Positions 8,700 through 17,900 are shown, counted from the stretch's first letter. The stretch: 64,000 bases of DNA from Edwardsiella hoshinae NBRC 105699 = ATCC 33379 (GCF_000474215.1 NZ_BAUC01000015.1:1-64000), one strand, 5' to 3'. Numbers and translations: made by a program. The notes: a model not told the origin generated them from the letters alone.

Positions 8700-11144
8700 A
8701 TGTCCTATTCTGAAGTAGTCGAAAGCAGTGAAAGCCTGATGCGGCATCAGGTGGTTGATGCATTACGCCATCGTTTGGGCGTCGAGGCGGCAGCGGCCAA
8801 CACGCGCGATTGGTTCAACGCCTTGGCGCTGGTGGTGCGCGATCGTCTGTATGACGCCTATTGCCAGACCTACCAACGTCACTGCCAGCACCAGCGGAAA
8901 CGGGTCTACTACTTGTCGATGGAGTTTCTGATCGGCCAGTCATTGCGTTTTAATCTGCAAAACCTCGGTCTGTACGCGACGGCGCAGGCGGCTTTGGCCG
9001 CCGAGGGACAGGATTTGGCGGCGTTGTTCGACAGTGAACCGGATGCGGCGCTGGGCAACGGGGGGTTGGGGCGGCTGGCCGCCTGCTTTATGGATTCATT
9101 GGCCACCTTGGACGTCGCGGCCAGCGGCCATGGCATCAAGTACGAGTATGGCCTATTCCGCCAGTTGATCATCAACGATCAACAGGTCGAGAAGCCGGAT
9201 GAGTGGCACGCCACGGTCTCGCCTTGGATGGTGCAGCATCAAACCCAGAGCCTGTTGATCCCGATCTATGGCCGCATCGAGCACGGCTTTGACGCCCAGG
9301 GGCACTACAACCCGATGTGGTTAGAGTGGAAGGTGTTGCTGGGCATCCCTAATGATTACTATGTCAGTGGCGGTGAGGGTAAGGGCGTCAACCGTCTGCG
9401 TCTGTATCACGCCGCCGCCTCCGACTCCTTCGATATCGCCATCTTTAATCAGGGGGATTACCTGCAAGCCGTCGGTGAGAAGATCAGTAGCGAGAATATC
9501 TCGAAGATCCTCTACCCCTCCGATGAGATCCTCAGCGGCAAGGAGTTGCGCCTCACGCAGGAATATTTCCTGGTGGCCTGCACTGTGCGCGATTTGCTGC
9601 ATGACTTTTTCGCCGAGCATGACGACATTCATCAGCTATCTAGCTGGGCGGCGGTGCATATCAATGATACCCATCCAGCGTTGATCGTGGTTGAGCTGAT
9701 GCGTGTGCTGGTCGACGAGTATCGCCTCGGTTGGGATGAGGCTTGGTCGTTGACCTGCGACACCTGCTCTTTTACCAACCATACCCTGATGGCGGAAGCC
9801 TTGGAGTGTTGGTCGCTACCGTTGGTGGAGCGCCTGTTACCGCGCCATTTGCAACTGATCTATGAGATTAACCACCGCTTTTTGACGGCGGTCAGCCGCG
9901 GCTACCCCGATGAGGTGGCATGCTTGCTGCCGCACCTGTCGTTGATCGATGAGCGTGGAGAGAAGCGTCTGCGCATGGTCAATCTGGCGACGTTGGGCAG
10001 CCACCGAGTGAACGGGGTTTCCGCGATTCACTCGACGTTGGTACGCGACCTGCTGCTGCCGCAGTTTAGTCGTCTGGCGCCGGAGAAGTTTGTCAACCAG
10101 ACCAATGGCATCTCGCATCGACGCTGGTTGCAACTGGCCAATCCGCGTCTGGCGGCGCTTTTCAGCGAGCTGATCGGACCGGGTTGGCTGGATGAGCCGC
10201 GCCGCTTGGCGGCGTTGTCGGCCTATTGCGCGGACGATCAGGTCGTGGATCGTATTCGCCGTATTAAGAGTGATAACAAGCTGGCGCTGAGCAACGCTAT
10301 CTACCGTCGTTACCGTTTGGCACTCGATCCGCTAGCGATGTTTGACGTGCACGCCAAGCGCTTCCATGAATATAAGCGTCAGTTGCTCAATGTGTTGCAC
10401 ATTATTTATCAATACCAGCGAATCCAGGAGGGGGCCGAGCTGGCGACACCGAAGATCTACTTCTTCGCCGGTAAGGCGGCGCCGCGCTATACCTTGGCCA
10501 AGTTAATCTTGCAACTGGTCAACTGCGTGGCTCGCCGCATCAGTCAGTTGCCGCGGGTTAACGGGGTGATCCGGGTGATCTTCCTGGAGGATTACAGCGT
10601 CTCGCTGGCTGAGCGGTTGATCCCGGCCAGTGATCTGTCGGAACAGATCTCGATGGCCGGTACCGAAGCCTCTGGCACCAGTAATATGAAGTTCGCTATG
10701 AATGGCGCGTTGCTGATTGGGACGCTGGATGGCGCCAACATTGAGATCCGTGAGGCCGTGGGGGCGCAGAATTTCTACCTGTTCGGCCATGATACGTCAC
10801 AGATCGCCCAACTGAAGGCGCAGGGGTATCGACCCTATGAGGTGTTACGGCAGCAGCCCGCGTTACAGGCGGCGATCGATACGCTGATTTCCGGCGAATT
10901 GTGCGCCGATCGGACACGTTTTCGCCCTCTGTACGAGATGTTGACCGCCACGGATTACTATATGCATCTGGTCGACTTCGAGGACTATCGACGCGCTCAG
11001 CAGCAGGCTCAGCATGATTTCAGCCAGCATCGGGAATGGTATCGTCGTACCTTGCAGGGAATGAGTCAGATGGGCGGCTTTTCGAGTGATTACACCATCA
11101 AGGGCTATTGCCGCGAGATTTGGCATACCGAGTATCAACGCTGA
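8700..11144 (+). CDS. glgP: Glycogen/maltodextrin phosphorylase
   Basis: This PLP-dependent enzyme releases glucose-1-phosphate from alpha-1,4-glucans. The 814-residue length fits GlgP/MalP. Conserved blocks include YYLSMEFLIGQSL, ALGNGGLGRLAACFMDSL near the N-terminus, KRFHEYKRQLLNVLH, and the PLP-lysine region GTEASGTSNMKFAMNGALL. It is not in a glgBXCA or mal context, so it may be a stand-alone paralog; whether glycogen or maltodextrin is preferred cannot be decided here. It begins 136 nt after the partner-switching kinase on the same strand and could be transcribed with it. A hairpin follows the stop. Confidence 0.88.
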   Translation: MSYSEVVESSESLMRHQVVDALRHRLGVEAAAANTRDWFNALALVVRDRLYDAYCQTYQRHCQHQRKRVYYLSMEFLIGQSLRFNLQNLGLYATAQAALAAEGQDLAALFDSEPDAALGNGGLGRLAACFMDSLATLDVAASGHGIKYEYGLFRQLIINDQQVEKPDEWHATVSPWMVQHQTQSLLIPIYGRIEHGFDAQGHYNPMWLEWKVLLGIPNDYYVSGGEGKGVNRLRLYHAAASDSFDIAIFNQGDYLQAVGEKISSENISKILYPSDEILSGKELRLTQEYFLVACTVRDLLHDFFAEHDDIHQLSSWAAVHINDTHPALIVVELMRVLVDEYRLGWDEAWSLTCDTCSFTNHTLMAEALECWSLPLVERLLPRHLQLIYEINHRFLTAVSRGYPDEVACLLPHLSLIDERGEKRLRMVNLATLGSHRVNGVSAIHSTLVRDLLLPQFSRLAPEKFVNQTNGISHRRWLQLANPRLAALFSELIGPGWLDEPRRLAALSAYCADDQVVDRIRRIKSDNKLALSNAIYRRYRLALDPLAMFDVHAKRFHEYKRQLLNVLHIIYQYQRIQEGAELATPKIYFFAGKAAPRYTLAKLILQLVNCVARRISQLPRVNGVIRVIFLEDYSVSLAERLIPASDLSEQISMAGTEASGTSNMKFAMNGALLIGTLDGANIEIREAVGAQNFYLFGHDTSQIAQLKAQGYRPYEVLRQQPALQAAIDTLISGELCADRTRFRPLYEMLTATDYYMHLVDFEDYRRAQQQAQHDFSQHREWYRRTLQGMSQMGGFSSDYTIKGYCREIWHTEYQR

Positions 11145-11164
11145 GGAGGTCAGCTGCCGATGAA

Positions 11165-11188
11165 CCAGGGCGTCGATGGGCGCCCTGG
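11165..11188. terminator. Hairpin between convergent glgP and kup
   Basis: An 8-bp perfect stem (11165-11172 with 11181-11188) and 8-nt loop sit in the 55-nt gap between the two convergent genes. There is no T-run on either strand, so it is a possible but unproven terminator. Confidence 0.45.
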
Positions 11189-11199
11189 TGGCGGTGGGC

Positions 11200-13080
11200 T
11201 TACATTGAGACGATGCGGTTCAATTCGACCACTTGATCGCTGGGCAGGTAGTAGTAATCGGTCACATGGGCACTATTGCGCATCATGACGCGGAATATCT
11301 TACGTTGCCAGTTAGGGAAGGCGCGGTTGCGCTCTTTGAGCATCAGCGATTCGTGGCCGATGTAGTAGGTCATGGCCTGGTTATCAATCGCGCACGGCTC
11401 GAAGTCCGACATGCTCAACAGTTGCGGAATGTTGGGGTGCTCCATAAAGCCGTAGTGGGCGGTAGCGCGCCACAAGTTCTTGGTGACCGGAGTCAGCGTC
11501 ACCCGTTCACGTGCGGCGATATAGGGGACGTTGTCGACCTGGATGGTCAGCAGCAGTACGTTGCGGTGCAGCGAGCCGTTACGCTGCACATGCAAGCGCA
11601 TCACCGATGGCACTCCGGCCGCCGAGCGAGTCAAGAACACGGCGGTGCCGGGAACCCGCGGGATATTCTGTGCAGCAAGGGTGTTGAGGAAGGTCGGCAA
11701 CGGAATCATGTGCTCCTGAGTCTTGCGGCGGATGAGCGCGCTCCCTTGGTGCCAGGTCAACATGAGGGTGAAGATGGCCAGCGCCAGCAGCAAGGGAATA
11801 TAGCCGCCATCCAGTAGCTTGGTCAGATTGGCGCAGAGGAAAAGCAGATCCACACACAGGAAGAAGCCGGCGGCGCACAGGCTACGCAGTAGCGACCAAT
11901 GCCAGATTTCCCGCATGGCGATGAACAGCAGCGACGAGGTCAGGGTCATGGTCAGTGATACGGCGATGCCGTAGGCGGAGGCCAGGTTCTCCGAGGTCTT
12001 GAAGAAGATGGCCAATAACAGGGTAACGATCATCAGCATCAGGTTGATGCTGCCGATGTAGATCTGGCCGTAACTCTCTTCGGTAGTCTGCTTGATTTGC
12101 AGGCGTGGCAGCCAGCCCAGTTGGATGGCCTGGCGCGTCATGGAAAACGCGCCGCTGATGATCGCTTGGCTGGCAATGATGGTCGCCAGGGTTGCCAGGA
12201 TCACCAAGGGCAGAACCAGCGGCGAAGGGCAGAGTAGATAAAAGATATTCTGGCTGAGATCGGCCCCTGATAGCACCAGTGCCGCCTGGCCTGCGTAGTT
12301 TAGCAGTAGGCTGGGGAAGACGATGCCAAACCAGGCACACCAAATAGGCCGGCGCCCGAAGTGGCCCATGTCGGCGTACAGCGCCTCTGCCCCGGTGACA
12401 CATAGGAAGACGCCGCCGAGTACGACGAAACTTAACATACCGTTGCTCAGCATAAAATGAACCGCATAGTAGGGGTTCAGTGCCAGCAAGACGGCGGGAT
12501 AACGGCAGATACCCCAGATGCCTAGCACGGCGATGGTCAGAAACCATAGGGTCATGATGGGGGCGAACAAGCGGCTGATCTTAGCGGTGCCCAAATGTTG
12601 CAAGGCGAACAGTACCACCAGGATCACCACGGTCGCCGGCAGAATATAAGGGCTAAGTTCCGGCATCACTAAGTTCAACCCTTCCAGCGCAGAGAGTACC
12701 GAGATGGCCGGGGTGATAGCCCCGTCGCCATAGATCAGCGCTGCACCGAGCAGGGCCGCGGTAACGATGGCCGGGCGTGAGTGCTTGTGACGCACCAATA
12801 ATGACATTAACGCCAGGATCCCCCCCTCTCCATGGTTATCGATACGCATCACGCAGAGCGCATATTTAAGGGAGGTGATGATCACCAACGTCCAGAACAG
12901 CAATGAGAGAAGCCCCAAGACCAACGTGGGAGAGTGGGGGTTACCGGCTAAGGTGAGAACCGTTTTCAGGGTATACAGTGGACTGGTGCCAATGTCGCCG
13001 AAGACGATGCCCAGTGCGCCAAAGACCAGGATAGGCAGACGCTTGTCATTCGATGCGCCTGCATCCATACGCTCGGACAT
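11200..13080 (-). CDS. kup: KUP-family potassium transporter
   Basis: Kup proteins import K+ coupled to protons across the inner membrane. The 626-residue product has the KUP hallmark GIVFGDIGTSPLYTL at its start, GEGGILALMSLL, about 12 membrane helices up to around residue 430, and a hydrophilic C-terminal domain with VPGTAVFLTR. I start at ATG 13080, which has AAGGAG eight bases upstream; the longer reading from 13122 lacks one. The protein differs noticeably from E. coli Kup along most of its length, so it may be a paralog rather than the direct ortholog. It is alone on this strand. Confidence 0.9.
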   Translation of the reverse strand: MSERMDAGASNDKRLPILVFGALGIVFGDIGTSPLYTLKTVLTLAGNPHSPTLVLGLLSLLFWTLVIITSLKYALCVMRIDNHGEGGILALMSLLVRHKHSRPAIVTAALLGAALIYGDGAITPAISVLSALEGLNLVMPELSPYILPATVVILVVLFALQHLGTAKISRLFAPIMTLWFLTIAVLGIWGICRYPAVLLALNPYYAVHFMLSNGMLSFVVLGGVFLCVTGAEALYADMGHFGRRPIWCAWFGIVFPSLLLNYAGQAALVLSGADLSQNIFYLLCPSPLVLPLVILATLATIIASQAIISGAFSMTRQAIQLGWLPRLQIKQTTEESYGQIYIGSINLMLMIVTLLLAIFFKTSENLASAYGIAVSLTMTLTSSLLFIAMREIWHWSLLRSLCAAGFFLCVDLLFLCANLTKLLDGGYIPLLLALAIFTLMLTWHQGSALIRRKTQEHMIPLPTFLNTLAAQNIPRVPGTAVFLTRSAAGVPSVMRLHVQRNGSLHRNVLLLTIQVDNVPYIAARERVTLTPVTKNLWRATAHYGFMEHPNIPQLLSMSDFEPCAIDNQAMTYYIGHESLMLKERNRAFPNWQRKIFRVMMRNSAHVTDYYYLPSDQVVELNRIVSM

Positions 13081-13399
13081 TATCGATCTCCTTATAATTA
13101 CTTGATTTACATAGTATAGCATAGGGACTTTCGGCGATGTGTCTGCAATTGCTAGCCAGTGTTATTCGTCTCGTTAGTAATGTAAGGAATGAATAATGAG
13201 AGCAGCGTGGAAAATTATTTATTTAAGTTTATATATTTCTGCTATTTATGTTATTGCGCGCAGCGGCAATAAATTGTGATCCAGACGTGGCTTTATTGAG
13301 AAAAGACTGGCGTAGGATGGCAGTGGGTTTTAAAAGTATCGACTATATTAATTGTGTTATTTATTTTAATAATTTGTGTGACTCACAATATATAAAAAC

Positions 13400-14611
13400 A
13401 TGAATAAAATCCCATTGCCAGAGAATGTGTTCGTCGCGGCTTATGCACGGATGCTTTGGATATTTAATACCTTTCCTCGCGTCTGCCTCTCTTTTTCCGG
13501 CGGGAAAGACTCCACCGTGTTGTTGCATATCGCCGCCGAGGTAGCCCGGCAGAAAAAGCGCCGTTTCTTCGTGCTATTTGTCGACTGGGAGGTGCAATTT
13601 AACTATACCATCCAACATGTGGCGCAGATGCGTGAACGTTACCGCGATGTGGTCGAACGTTTTTTCTGGGTGGCGTTGCCATTGACGACGGCCAGCGGCG
13701 TCTCGCAGCACGAGACGGAGTGGATCTGTTGGCAACCGGGCGTTGAATGGGTGCGCCAGCCGCCCTCCGACGCCATTACCGATCCAGCCTATTTTCCCTT
13801 CTACCATGCGGGGATCACCTTCGAGAGTTTCGTGGTCAACTTCTCCCTCTGGCTGTCGCAGCGTAAGAGCATGGTGACGCTGGTGGGCATCCGCGCCGAC
13901 GAGTCGCTGAACCGGTTCATGGCGGTCGCCTCACAGAGTAAGTTGCGTTACGCCGAAGATAAACCCTGGACTACCGCCTCGCCCGACGGTTTTTATTATA
14001 CCGCCTATCCGTTGTATGACTGGAAAGTCAGCGATATCTGGCGTTTTAATGCGCAGCAGCGCCTACCCTATAATCCCCTGTATGATCTGATGTATCGCGC
14101 CGGGGTTCCGTTGCGCCAGATGCGTATCTGTGAGCCGTTCGGCCCGGAGCAGCGCAAGGGGCTCTGGTTGTACCATGTGCTAGAGCCAGAGACGTGGAGC
14201 CGTGCCTGCGAACGGGTAGCCGGTGCCAACAGCGGTGCCATTTATGCTAACCAGAGTGGCGAATTTTACGCGCTCAACCGCCAGATCAGCAAACCCGCAC
14301 ATCATAGCTGGAAGAGTTATGCGCACTATCTGTTGGCTAGCATGCCGCAGAAGACGGCGGAGCATTACCGCAATAAGATCGCCATCTACTTGCGTTGGTA
14401 TCAGGCGCACGGTTATCCGCAGGATATTCCCGATAGCCAGGAGAAGGATCTGGGGGCGAAAGATATCCCCTCCTGGCGTCGTATCTGCAAGACAATGATT
14501 AAAAATGATTTTTGGTGTCGGTCACTCTCCTTTAGCCCCAATCGACCGCAATCCTATGAGCGTTATGTCAAGCGGATTCAGGCAAAACGCCATCAATGGG
14601 AGATTATCTGA
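13400..14611 (+). CDS. ibrA: IbrA-like PAPS-reductase-superfamily ATP-pyrophosphatase
   Basis: A 403-residue member of the phosphoadenosine phosphosulfate reductase superfamily. The nucleotide-binding PP-loop SGGKDS is at residues 33-38 in LSFSGGKDSTVLL, and a DUF3440-type C-terminal region follows. The next gene, with only one base between them, encodes a ParB-like protein; this pair is the IbrA/IbrB arrangement known from E. coli, where it is linked to expression of prophage immunoglobulin-binding (eib) genes. The biochemical reaction is not established. AT-rich sequence precedes it, and the gene is GC-rich like its surroundings. Confidence 0.82.
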   Translation: MNKIPLPENVFVAAYARMLWIFNTFPRVCLSFSGGKDSTVLLHIAAEVARQKKRRFFVLFVDWEVQFNYTIQHVAQMRERYRDVVERFFWVALPLTTASGVSQHETEWICWQPGVEWVRQPPSDAITDPAYFPFYHAGITFESFVVNFSLWLSQRKSMVTLVGIRADESLNRFMAVASQSKLRYAEDKPWTTASPDGFYYTAYPLYDWKVSDIWRFNAQQRLPYNPLYDLMYRAGVPLRQMRICEPFGPEQRKGLWLYHVLEPETWSRACERVAGANSGAIYANQSGEFYALNRQISKPAHHSWKSYAHYLLASMPQKTAEHYRNKIAIYLRWYQAHGYPQDIPDSQEKDLGAKDIPSWRRICKTMIKNDFWCRSLSFSPNRPQSYERYVKRIQAKRHQWEII

Positions 14612-14612
14612 G

Positions 14613-15248
14613 ATGAGCGTGGAAGAGTTGGAGCAGGCATTAGATGCCCTGCTTGAGGCCCAGCCGGATCTGGCGCAGCGTATCGCGTTGCTCAATCGTC
14701 TACGGTTACGGCTACATGGTCACAGTCCTTTCGCCGCCGAGCCGGTAGATTGCGTGTTGTGGGTGGCGGCCGAGCACGTCGAGGCCAATGACTATAATCC
14801 CAACGTGATGGCACCGGTGGAAAAGCGCCTGTTGCAACGCTCGTTGACCTCGGATGGGTTTACTCAACCTATCGTGGTGGTACAACAGGAGGGGCCGACG
14901 AGTTACGTGGTGGTGGATGGGTTCCACCGTTACCTACTCGGCAGCAAGAAAGCCGCGTTGCGCCAGCGTCTGCATGGCTACCTGCCAGTAACGCCGCTGC
15001 CGGCGGAACGCGCTGACGAGGCGGCACGCATCGCCGCTACGATTCGTCACAATCGTGCTCGGGGTAAGCATCAGATAGCCTCGATGTCGGATATTGTACG
15101 CGATCTGCATCGTTTGGGATGGAGCGAGGAGCGTATCGGTGAGGAGCTGGGCATGGATGCCGACGAGGTATTACGCCTCAAACAGATCAGCGGGTTGAGT
15201 GAGTTGTTCAGCGAGGGCGACTACAGCCAGGCTTGGACGGTATTGTAG
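14613..15248 (+). CDS. ibrB: IbrB-like ParB/Srx-fold protein
   Basis: The 211-residue protein has a ParB nuclease-like fold: a domain with ADE/VEANDYNPN and TSDGFTQPIVV, then VVDGFHRYLLG and the ...RIAATIRHNRARGKH block, followed by a helix-turn-helix-like part near LGWSEERIGEELGMDADEVL. I start at ATG 14613, directly after the ibrA stop, which gives translational coupling; the longer frame from 14505 would lie inside ibrA. It probably acts together with IbrA, perhaps using its ATPase-like ParB fold on nucleic acid. Its targets in this genome are unknown. Confidence 0.82.
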   Translation: MSVEELEQALDALLEAQPDLAQRIALLNRLRLRLHGHSPFAAEPVDCVLWVAAEHVEANDYNPNVMAPVEKRLLQRSLTSDGFTQPIVVVQQEGPTSYVVVDGFHRYLLGSKKAALRQRLHGYLPVTPLPAERADEAARIAATIRHNRARGKHQIASMSDIVRDLHRLGWSEERIGEELGMDADEVLRLKQISGLSELFSEGDYSQAWTVL

Positions 15249-15264
15249 ACGCCCCAGGGCCGGT

Positions 15265-15723
15265 TTAATTCGCCTTGGGCTGCAAGGCGGCTTGAACCAC
15301 CGCAGGCATTTTGGCCATCTGGGCCAGTTCGTCGGGGGTTAGGCCATGGCGTGCATAGCTGCGGCTATCGGGGTAGCTGACGCGGACGCGCCCATCCTCC
15401 TGGCGGGCGATCAGCACCCGGTAAGGCAGATCCAATGCCAGGGAGGGATGCGCTAACATCAGTGGTGTGCCGCCCTTCGGATTGCCGAACACCAACACCG
15501 TGGTCGGTGGCATGGTTAATCCGTTTTGTTGGGCGGCGGCGGCGTGATCCAGTTCGGCAAAGAGCGTGAGCTGGCGGGTCTGGATGTTGCTCAACAGGCG
15601 TTGGCGGGTTTGGGCAAAGTCATAGGGACTGATTTGGCTCAGGGTCATTTCCTCTCCTTGCGGCGCGGCGCGCGCGATAAACGGCAGGCATAGCGCCAGG
15701 AGTAATAGGGTGCGTGCGATCAT
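15265..15723 (-). CDS. Exported DUF302 protein
   Basis: A 152-residue protein with a cleavable signal peptide (hydrophobic LLLLALCLPF, cleavage near ARAAP). The mature part is a DUF302 domain, visible as DFAQTRQRLLSNIQTRQLTLFAELDHAAAA and VLVFGNPKGGTPLM. Members are usually periplasmic; their function is not established. Three in-frame starts are close together; AGGAGG at 15729-15734 is best spaced for the ATG at 15723. It is convergent with ibrB, separated by 16 nt. Confidence 0.85.
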   Translation of the reverse strand: MIARTLLLLALCLPFIARAAPQGEEMTLSQISPYDFAQTRQRLLSNIQTRQLTLFAELDHAAAAQQNGLTMPPTTVLVFGNPKGGTPLMLAHPSLALDLPYRVLIARQEDGRVRVSYPDSRSYARHGLTPDELAQMAKMPAVVQAALQPKAN

Positions 15724-15967
15724 CATAACCTCCTCAGGCTACAGAAACAGGAGCGCTAGCATAAAACGCCGCGACGAGCTCGCTGTTGCGGCGGCGTCTC
15801 ATTTTCTTGTCGTGGCGTCTTGCTTTCCCGCTGTCCGTCATGCGTGGGGGCTGGCGGCACGGGTGCATGCCGCGCCATGCTCATCGTTGCCCGTTGCTGG
15901 ATGTGCGATAACCGATGGCGACCAGCGACGCGAGTATCGTCAGGCAGACACGCATCGGCGCGTGAGC

Positions 15968-16417
15968 TTAGAAGCCGAACGCGCTGAACATCTCATCATG
16001 GCCCATACCGCTGTCGTGCGAGCGGTTCATGGACTCCATCTGTTTGATCAACCCTAAGCTGGCGCCGATAGGACCGCCGACGCTGAAACCGACGCTGCTG
16101 GAGCGGGTCTTGCTGGTGCTACTGCTGTGGGTCTGGCTGCGGGTGTTGCAATTACTCTGGCGCGTACGGGTGACGCCGTTCGCGCTGAACTGGCTATCTT
16201 CACTCTGGGTGCAGTTACCCTGCGATTGGCTGTGGCTGTCGCCCGAGGTACGGCTGCGGCTATCCGTGTGCCATTCGCTGTAGTGTCCTGCCGGTGCGAT
16301 GACCTCGATCGGCGTACCATAGGCGGCATAGGGATGCATGCTCATGTCGCTACAAGCGCCGAGCAGTAATGCAGCGCCGATGATAAAGATATACTTACCC
16401 AGAGTCGTATTTTTCAT
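15968..16417 (-). CDS. Ser/Thr/Gln-rich lipoprotein of unknown function
   Basis: The 149-residue product has a lipoprotein signal with lipobox LLGAC (Cys21), so it should be anchored in a membrane facing the periplasm. The central part (about 50-110) is highly biased: Ser, Thr, Arg, Gln and Asn dominate, with HTDSRSRTSGDSHSQSQ and THSSSTSKTRSSS. A Gly-rich GFSVGGPIGASLGL segment and a Met/His-rich tail follow. An AGGT lies upstream of the ATG. I do not recognise a family; the biased middle suggests an extended, unstructured linker. Confidence 0.7.
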   Translation of the reverse strand: MKNTTLGKYIFIIGAALLLGACSDMSMHPYAAYGTPIEVIAPAGHYSEWHTDSRSRTSGDSHSQSQGNCTQSEDSQFSANGVTRTRQSNCNTRSQTHSSSTSKTRSSSVGFSVGGPIGASLGLIKQMESMNRSHDSGMGHDEMFSAFGF

Positions 16418-16896
16418 TGTGTCTACCTATTTCTCGTTAGTTATTGGTTTAGCCCTGTCCGAGCAGGGCGGTTATTATTCATTCTTCAATCTGGAGATCA
16501 AGTGATTTTAAATAAAATGGTATTATTCTTAAGATAGATTTTGATGATAAAGATTCATTTGCAATACAAATAAAACTGAGCCGAACAGTTCTTTCGGTAA
16601 AATCGATGTGAGCACTAAGTCTATTCCTAATTCACGCCGAGGGCGTGTTAAATGTGCCGTGCGGTTTAACTTCGGTATATTTTCCTAGCGCTATGTTAAT
16701 GCGGTTACGGCGATGGAGAGCGCAACAACGTGCGACTTGCTGGCAACGAACTGGCGGGATCCCGCTGCGTTCTCGCTAGCGTTCCTTCACCTCCTGTAAT
16801 GATTAACACACTGTATTGATATGGATTTTTAAGTGGGCGTCGTCTGCCTCTTATCGTGCCATGTTCACCGCTTGTCCTTGTTTAGGAATAATCATA
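16418..16896. other. Divergent intergenic region with no gene seen
   Basis: A 479-base spacer lies between the divergent lipoprotein gene and the Ail/OmpX-like gene. The part nearest the lipoprotein gene is AT-rich, as expected for promoters. No further gene or clear operator is seen. Confidence 0.5.
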
Positions 16897-17469
16897 ATGA
16901 AAACACGCTTGTGCACATTATCTCTGTTGATCGCCATGGGTGTCGCAGCCCCGGCTATGGCCGATACGCAGACCGTCTCCTTGGGCTATGCCCAGGCGAA
17001 GGTCGCGGATTTTAAAAATATTACGGGGGTCAACCTGAAGTACCGTTACGAGTGGGACTCCCCTTTGAGTCTGTTGACTTCGTTCACCTATATGAGTGGC
17101 AGTAAGTCATTCGAGGATAACGATCCCATGGATTATTCCCGCGTAAATACCAACCTGAAATATTACGCGTTGGCGGCCGGTCCCGCTTGGCGTCTCAGCG
17201 ATAGCATTAGCGTTTATGGCCTACTAGGCGTGAATATCAATAAGGCAACAGTATCGAGTTCCTGGCGAGATGTCTCGTTCGGCGGTTATAGCGAGGGCCA
17301 GCTACAGGATTCGCGTAGCAAGGGAGGGGTGATGTACGGCGCCGGCGTGCAGATCAATCCGCTGGCTAATTGGAGCGTGGATATCGGCTATGAAGGCTCT
17401 CGTGCCGATCTGGGCGGCAGTAAGCACAGTATCAACGGCTTCAACCTGGGTATCGGTTACCGTTTCTGA
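16897..17469 (+). CDS. Ail/OmpX/PagC-family outer-membrane protein
   Basis: A 190-residue eight-strand outer-membrane barrel of the Ail/OmpX/Lom family. It has a signal peptide (cleavage near AMADTQ), alternating beta-strand patterns, the family-typical GYRF-like end (LGIGYRF*) and internal SVDIGYEGS. Family members help adhesion, serum resistance or invasion, but the role here is not shown. I start at ATG 16897 with AGGAA eight bases upstream rather than at an earlier Met. The last 162 bases (17306-17467) are almost identical to a second, 5'-truncated copy at 21319-21480. Confidence 0.88.
   Translation: MKTRLCTLSLLIAMGVAAPAMADTQTVSLGYAQAKVADFKNITGVNLKYRYEWDSPLSLLTSFTYMSGSKSFEDNDPMDYSRVNTNLKYYALAAGPAWRLSDSISVYGLLGVNINKATVSSSWRDVSFGGYSEGQLQDSRSKGGVMYGAGVQINPLANWSVDIGYEGSRADLGGSKHSINGFNLGIGYRF
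17306..17467 (+). repeat. 162-bp direct repeat, copy 1
   Basis: By eye this matches 21319-21480 at 160 of 162 positions. Outside it, the homology upstream drops to a diverged but still alignable outer-membrane gene. The two copies bracket the island at 17.6-21.1 kb. Confidence 0.95.
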
Positions 17470-17484
17470 TAGGAACGACGGCGG

Positions 17485-17625
17485 GCAGTAGACACCATGT
17501 TGTCCAGATTGATGCCGTCGGCCAGCGACAGGCGGCAGCGCAGCCGCCTGGGCTTCTTGCGGTGTATCCGCCTCAACGATGATCGTCTTCTCCAGCGCCT
17601 GGCGGTGCAGACAGGCTATCATCCC
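17485..17625 (-). pseudogene. modD relic
   Basis: On the minus strand, frames with RQALEKTIIVEADTPQEAQAA and, after a deletion, a piece reading roughly RLSLADGINLDNM match two parts of the intact modD at 21527-22375 (APEKCIIVEADTPEEARAA and RLSLAGGINLATV). The segment between is deleted. The relic follows the first outer-membrane gene just as intact modD follows the second copy, so it is a leftover of a duplicated outer-membrane gene plus modD block. Confidence 0.8.
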
Positions 17626-17633
17626 TAAAAGCA

Positions 17634-17891
17634 ATGGTAAACAGTGTCCATTGGGGATCCACGCTTTATGGCTCGGCTATAGAAAAGCATCAACGGGCTG
17701 TACAAAGCGGAGGTGATACACAGCCAGAGCTGGAAAAATTGCTCAGAGGTCGAAGTAGCGATGCTGACTGGGTGGACTGGTACAACAACCGTAGACGATT
17801 GGAACGGCTCAGCCTTATGCTGTCTGTAAGCAGAGTAAAACCGCCTAAATTACAGTGGGTAAGGGAAATTACATCCTTAACCTATCCATGA
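17634..17891 (+). pseudogene. IS3-family transposase (orfB) 3' remnant
   Basis: Two frames together give the C-terminal part of an IS3-type integrase. SINGLYKAEVIHSQSW lies in one frame (about 17679-17725), and WVDWYNNRRRLERL follows in another, so a frameshift separates them near 17760. SIG(D)..ALA-like codons upstream are decayed. The catalytic DDE core is missing, so it cannot move. It sits at the left edge of the AT-rich island. Confidence 0.75.
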
Positions 17892-17900
17892 ACCAACGCC
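17866..17900 (+). repeat. 35-bp imperfect inverted repeat, left copy
   Basis: This matches the reverse complement of 21064-21098 at 29 of 35 positions by eye, with an uninterrupted TTAACCTATCCATG core followed by ACCAACGCC after one mismatch. The two copies flank the RiPP genes and lie exactly where base composition changes. Confidence 0.85.
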
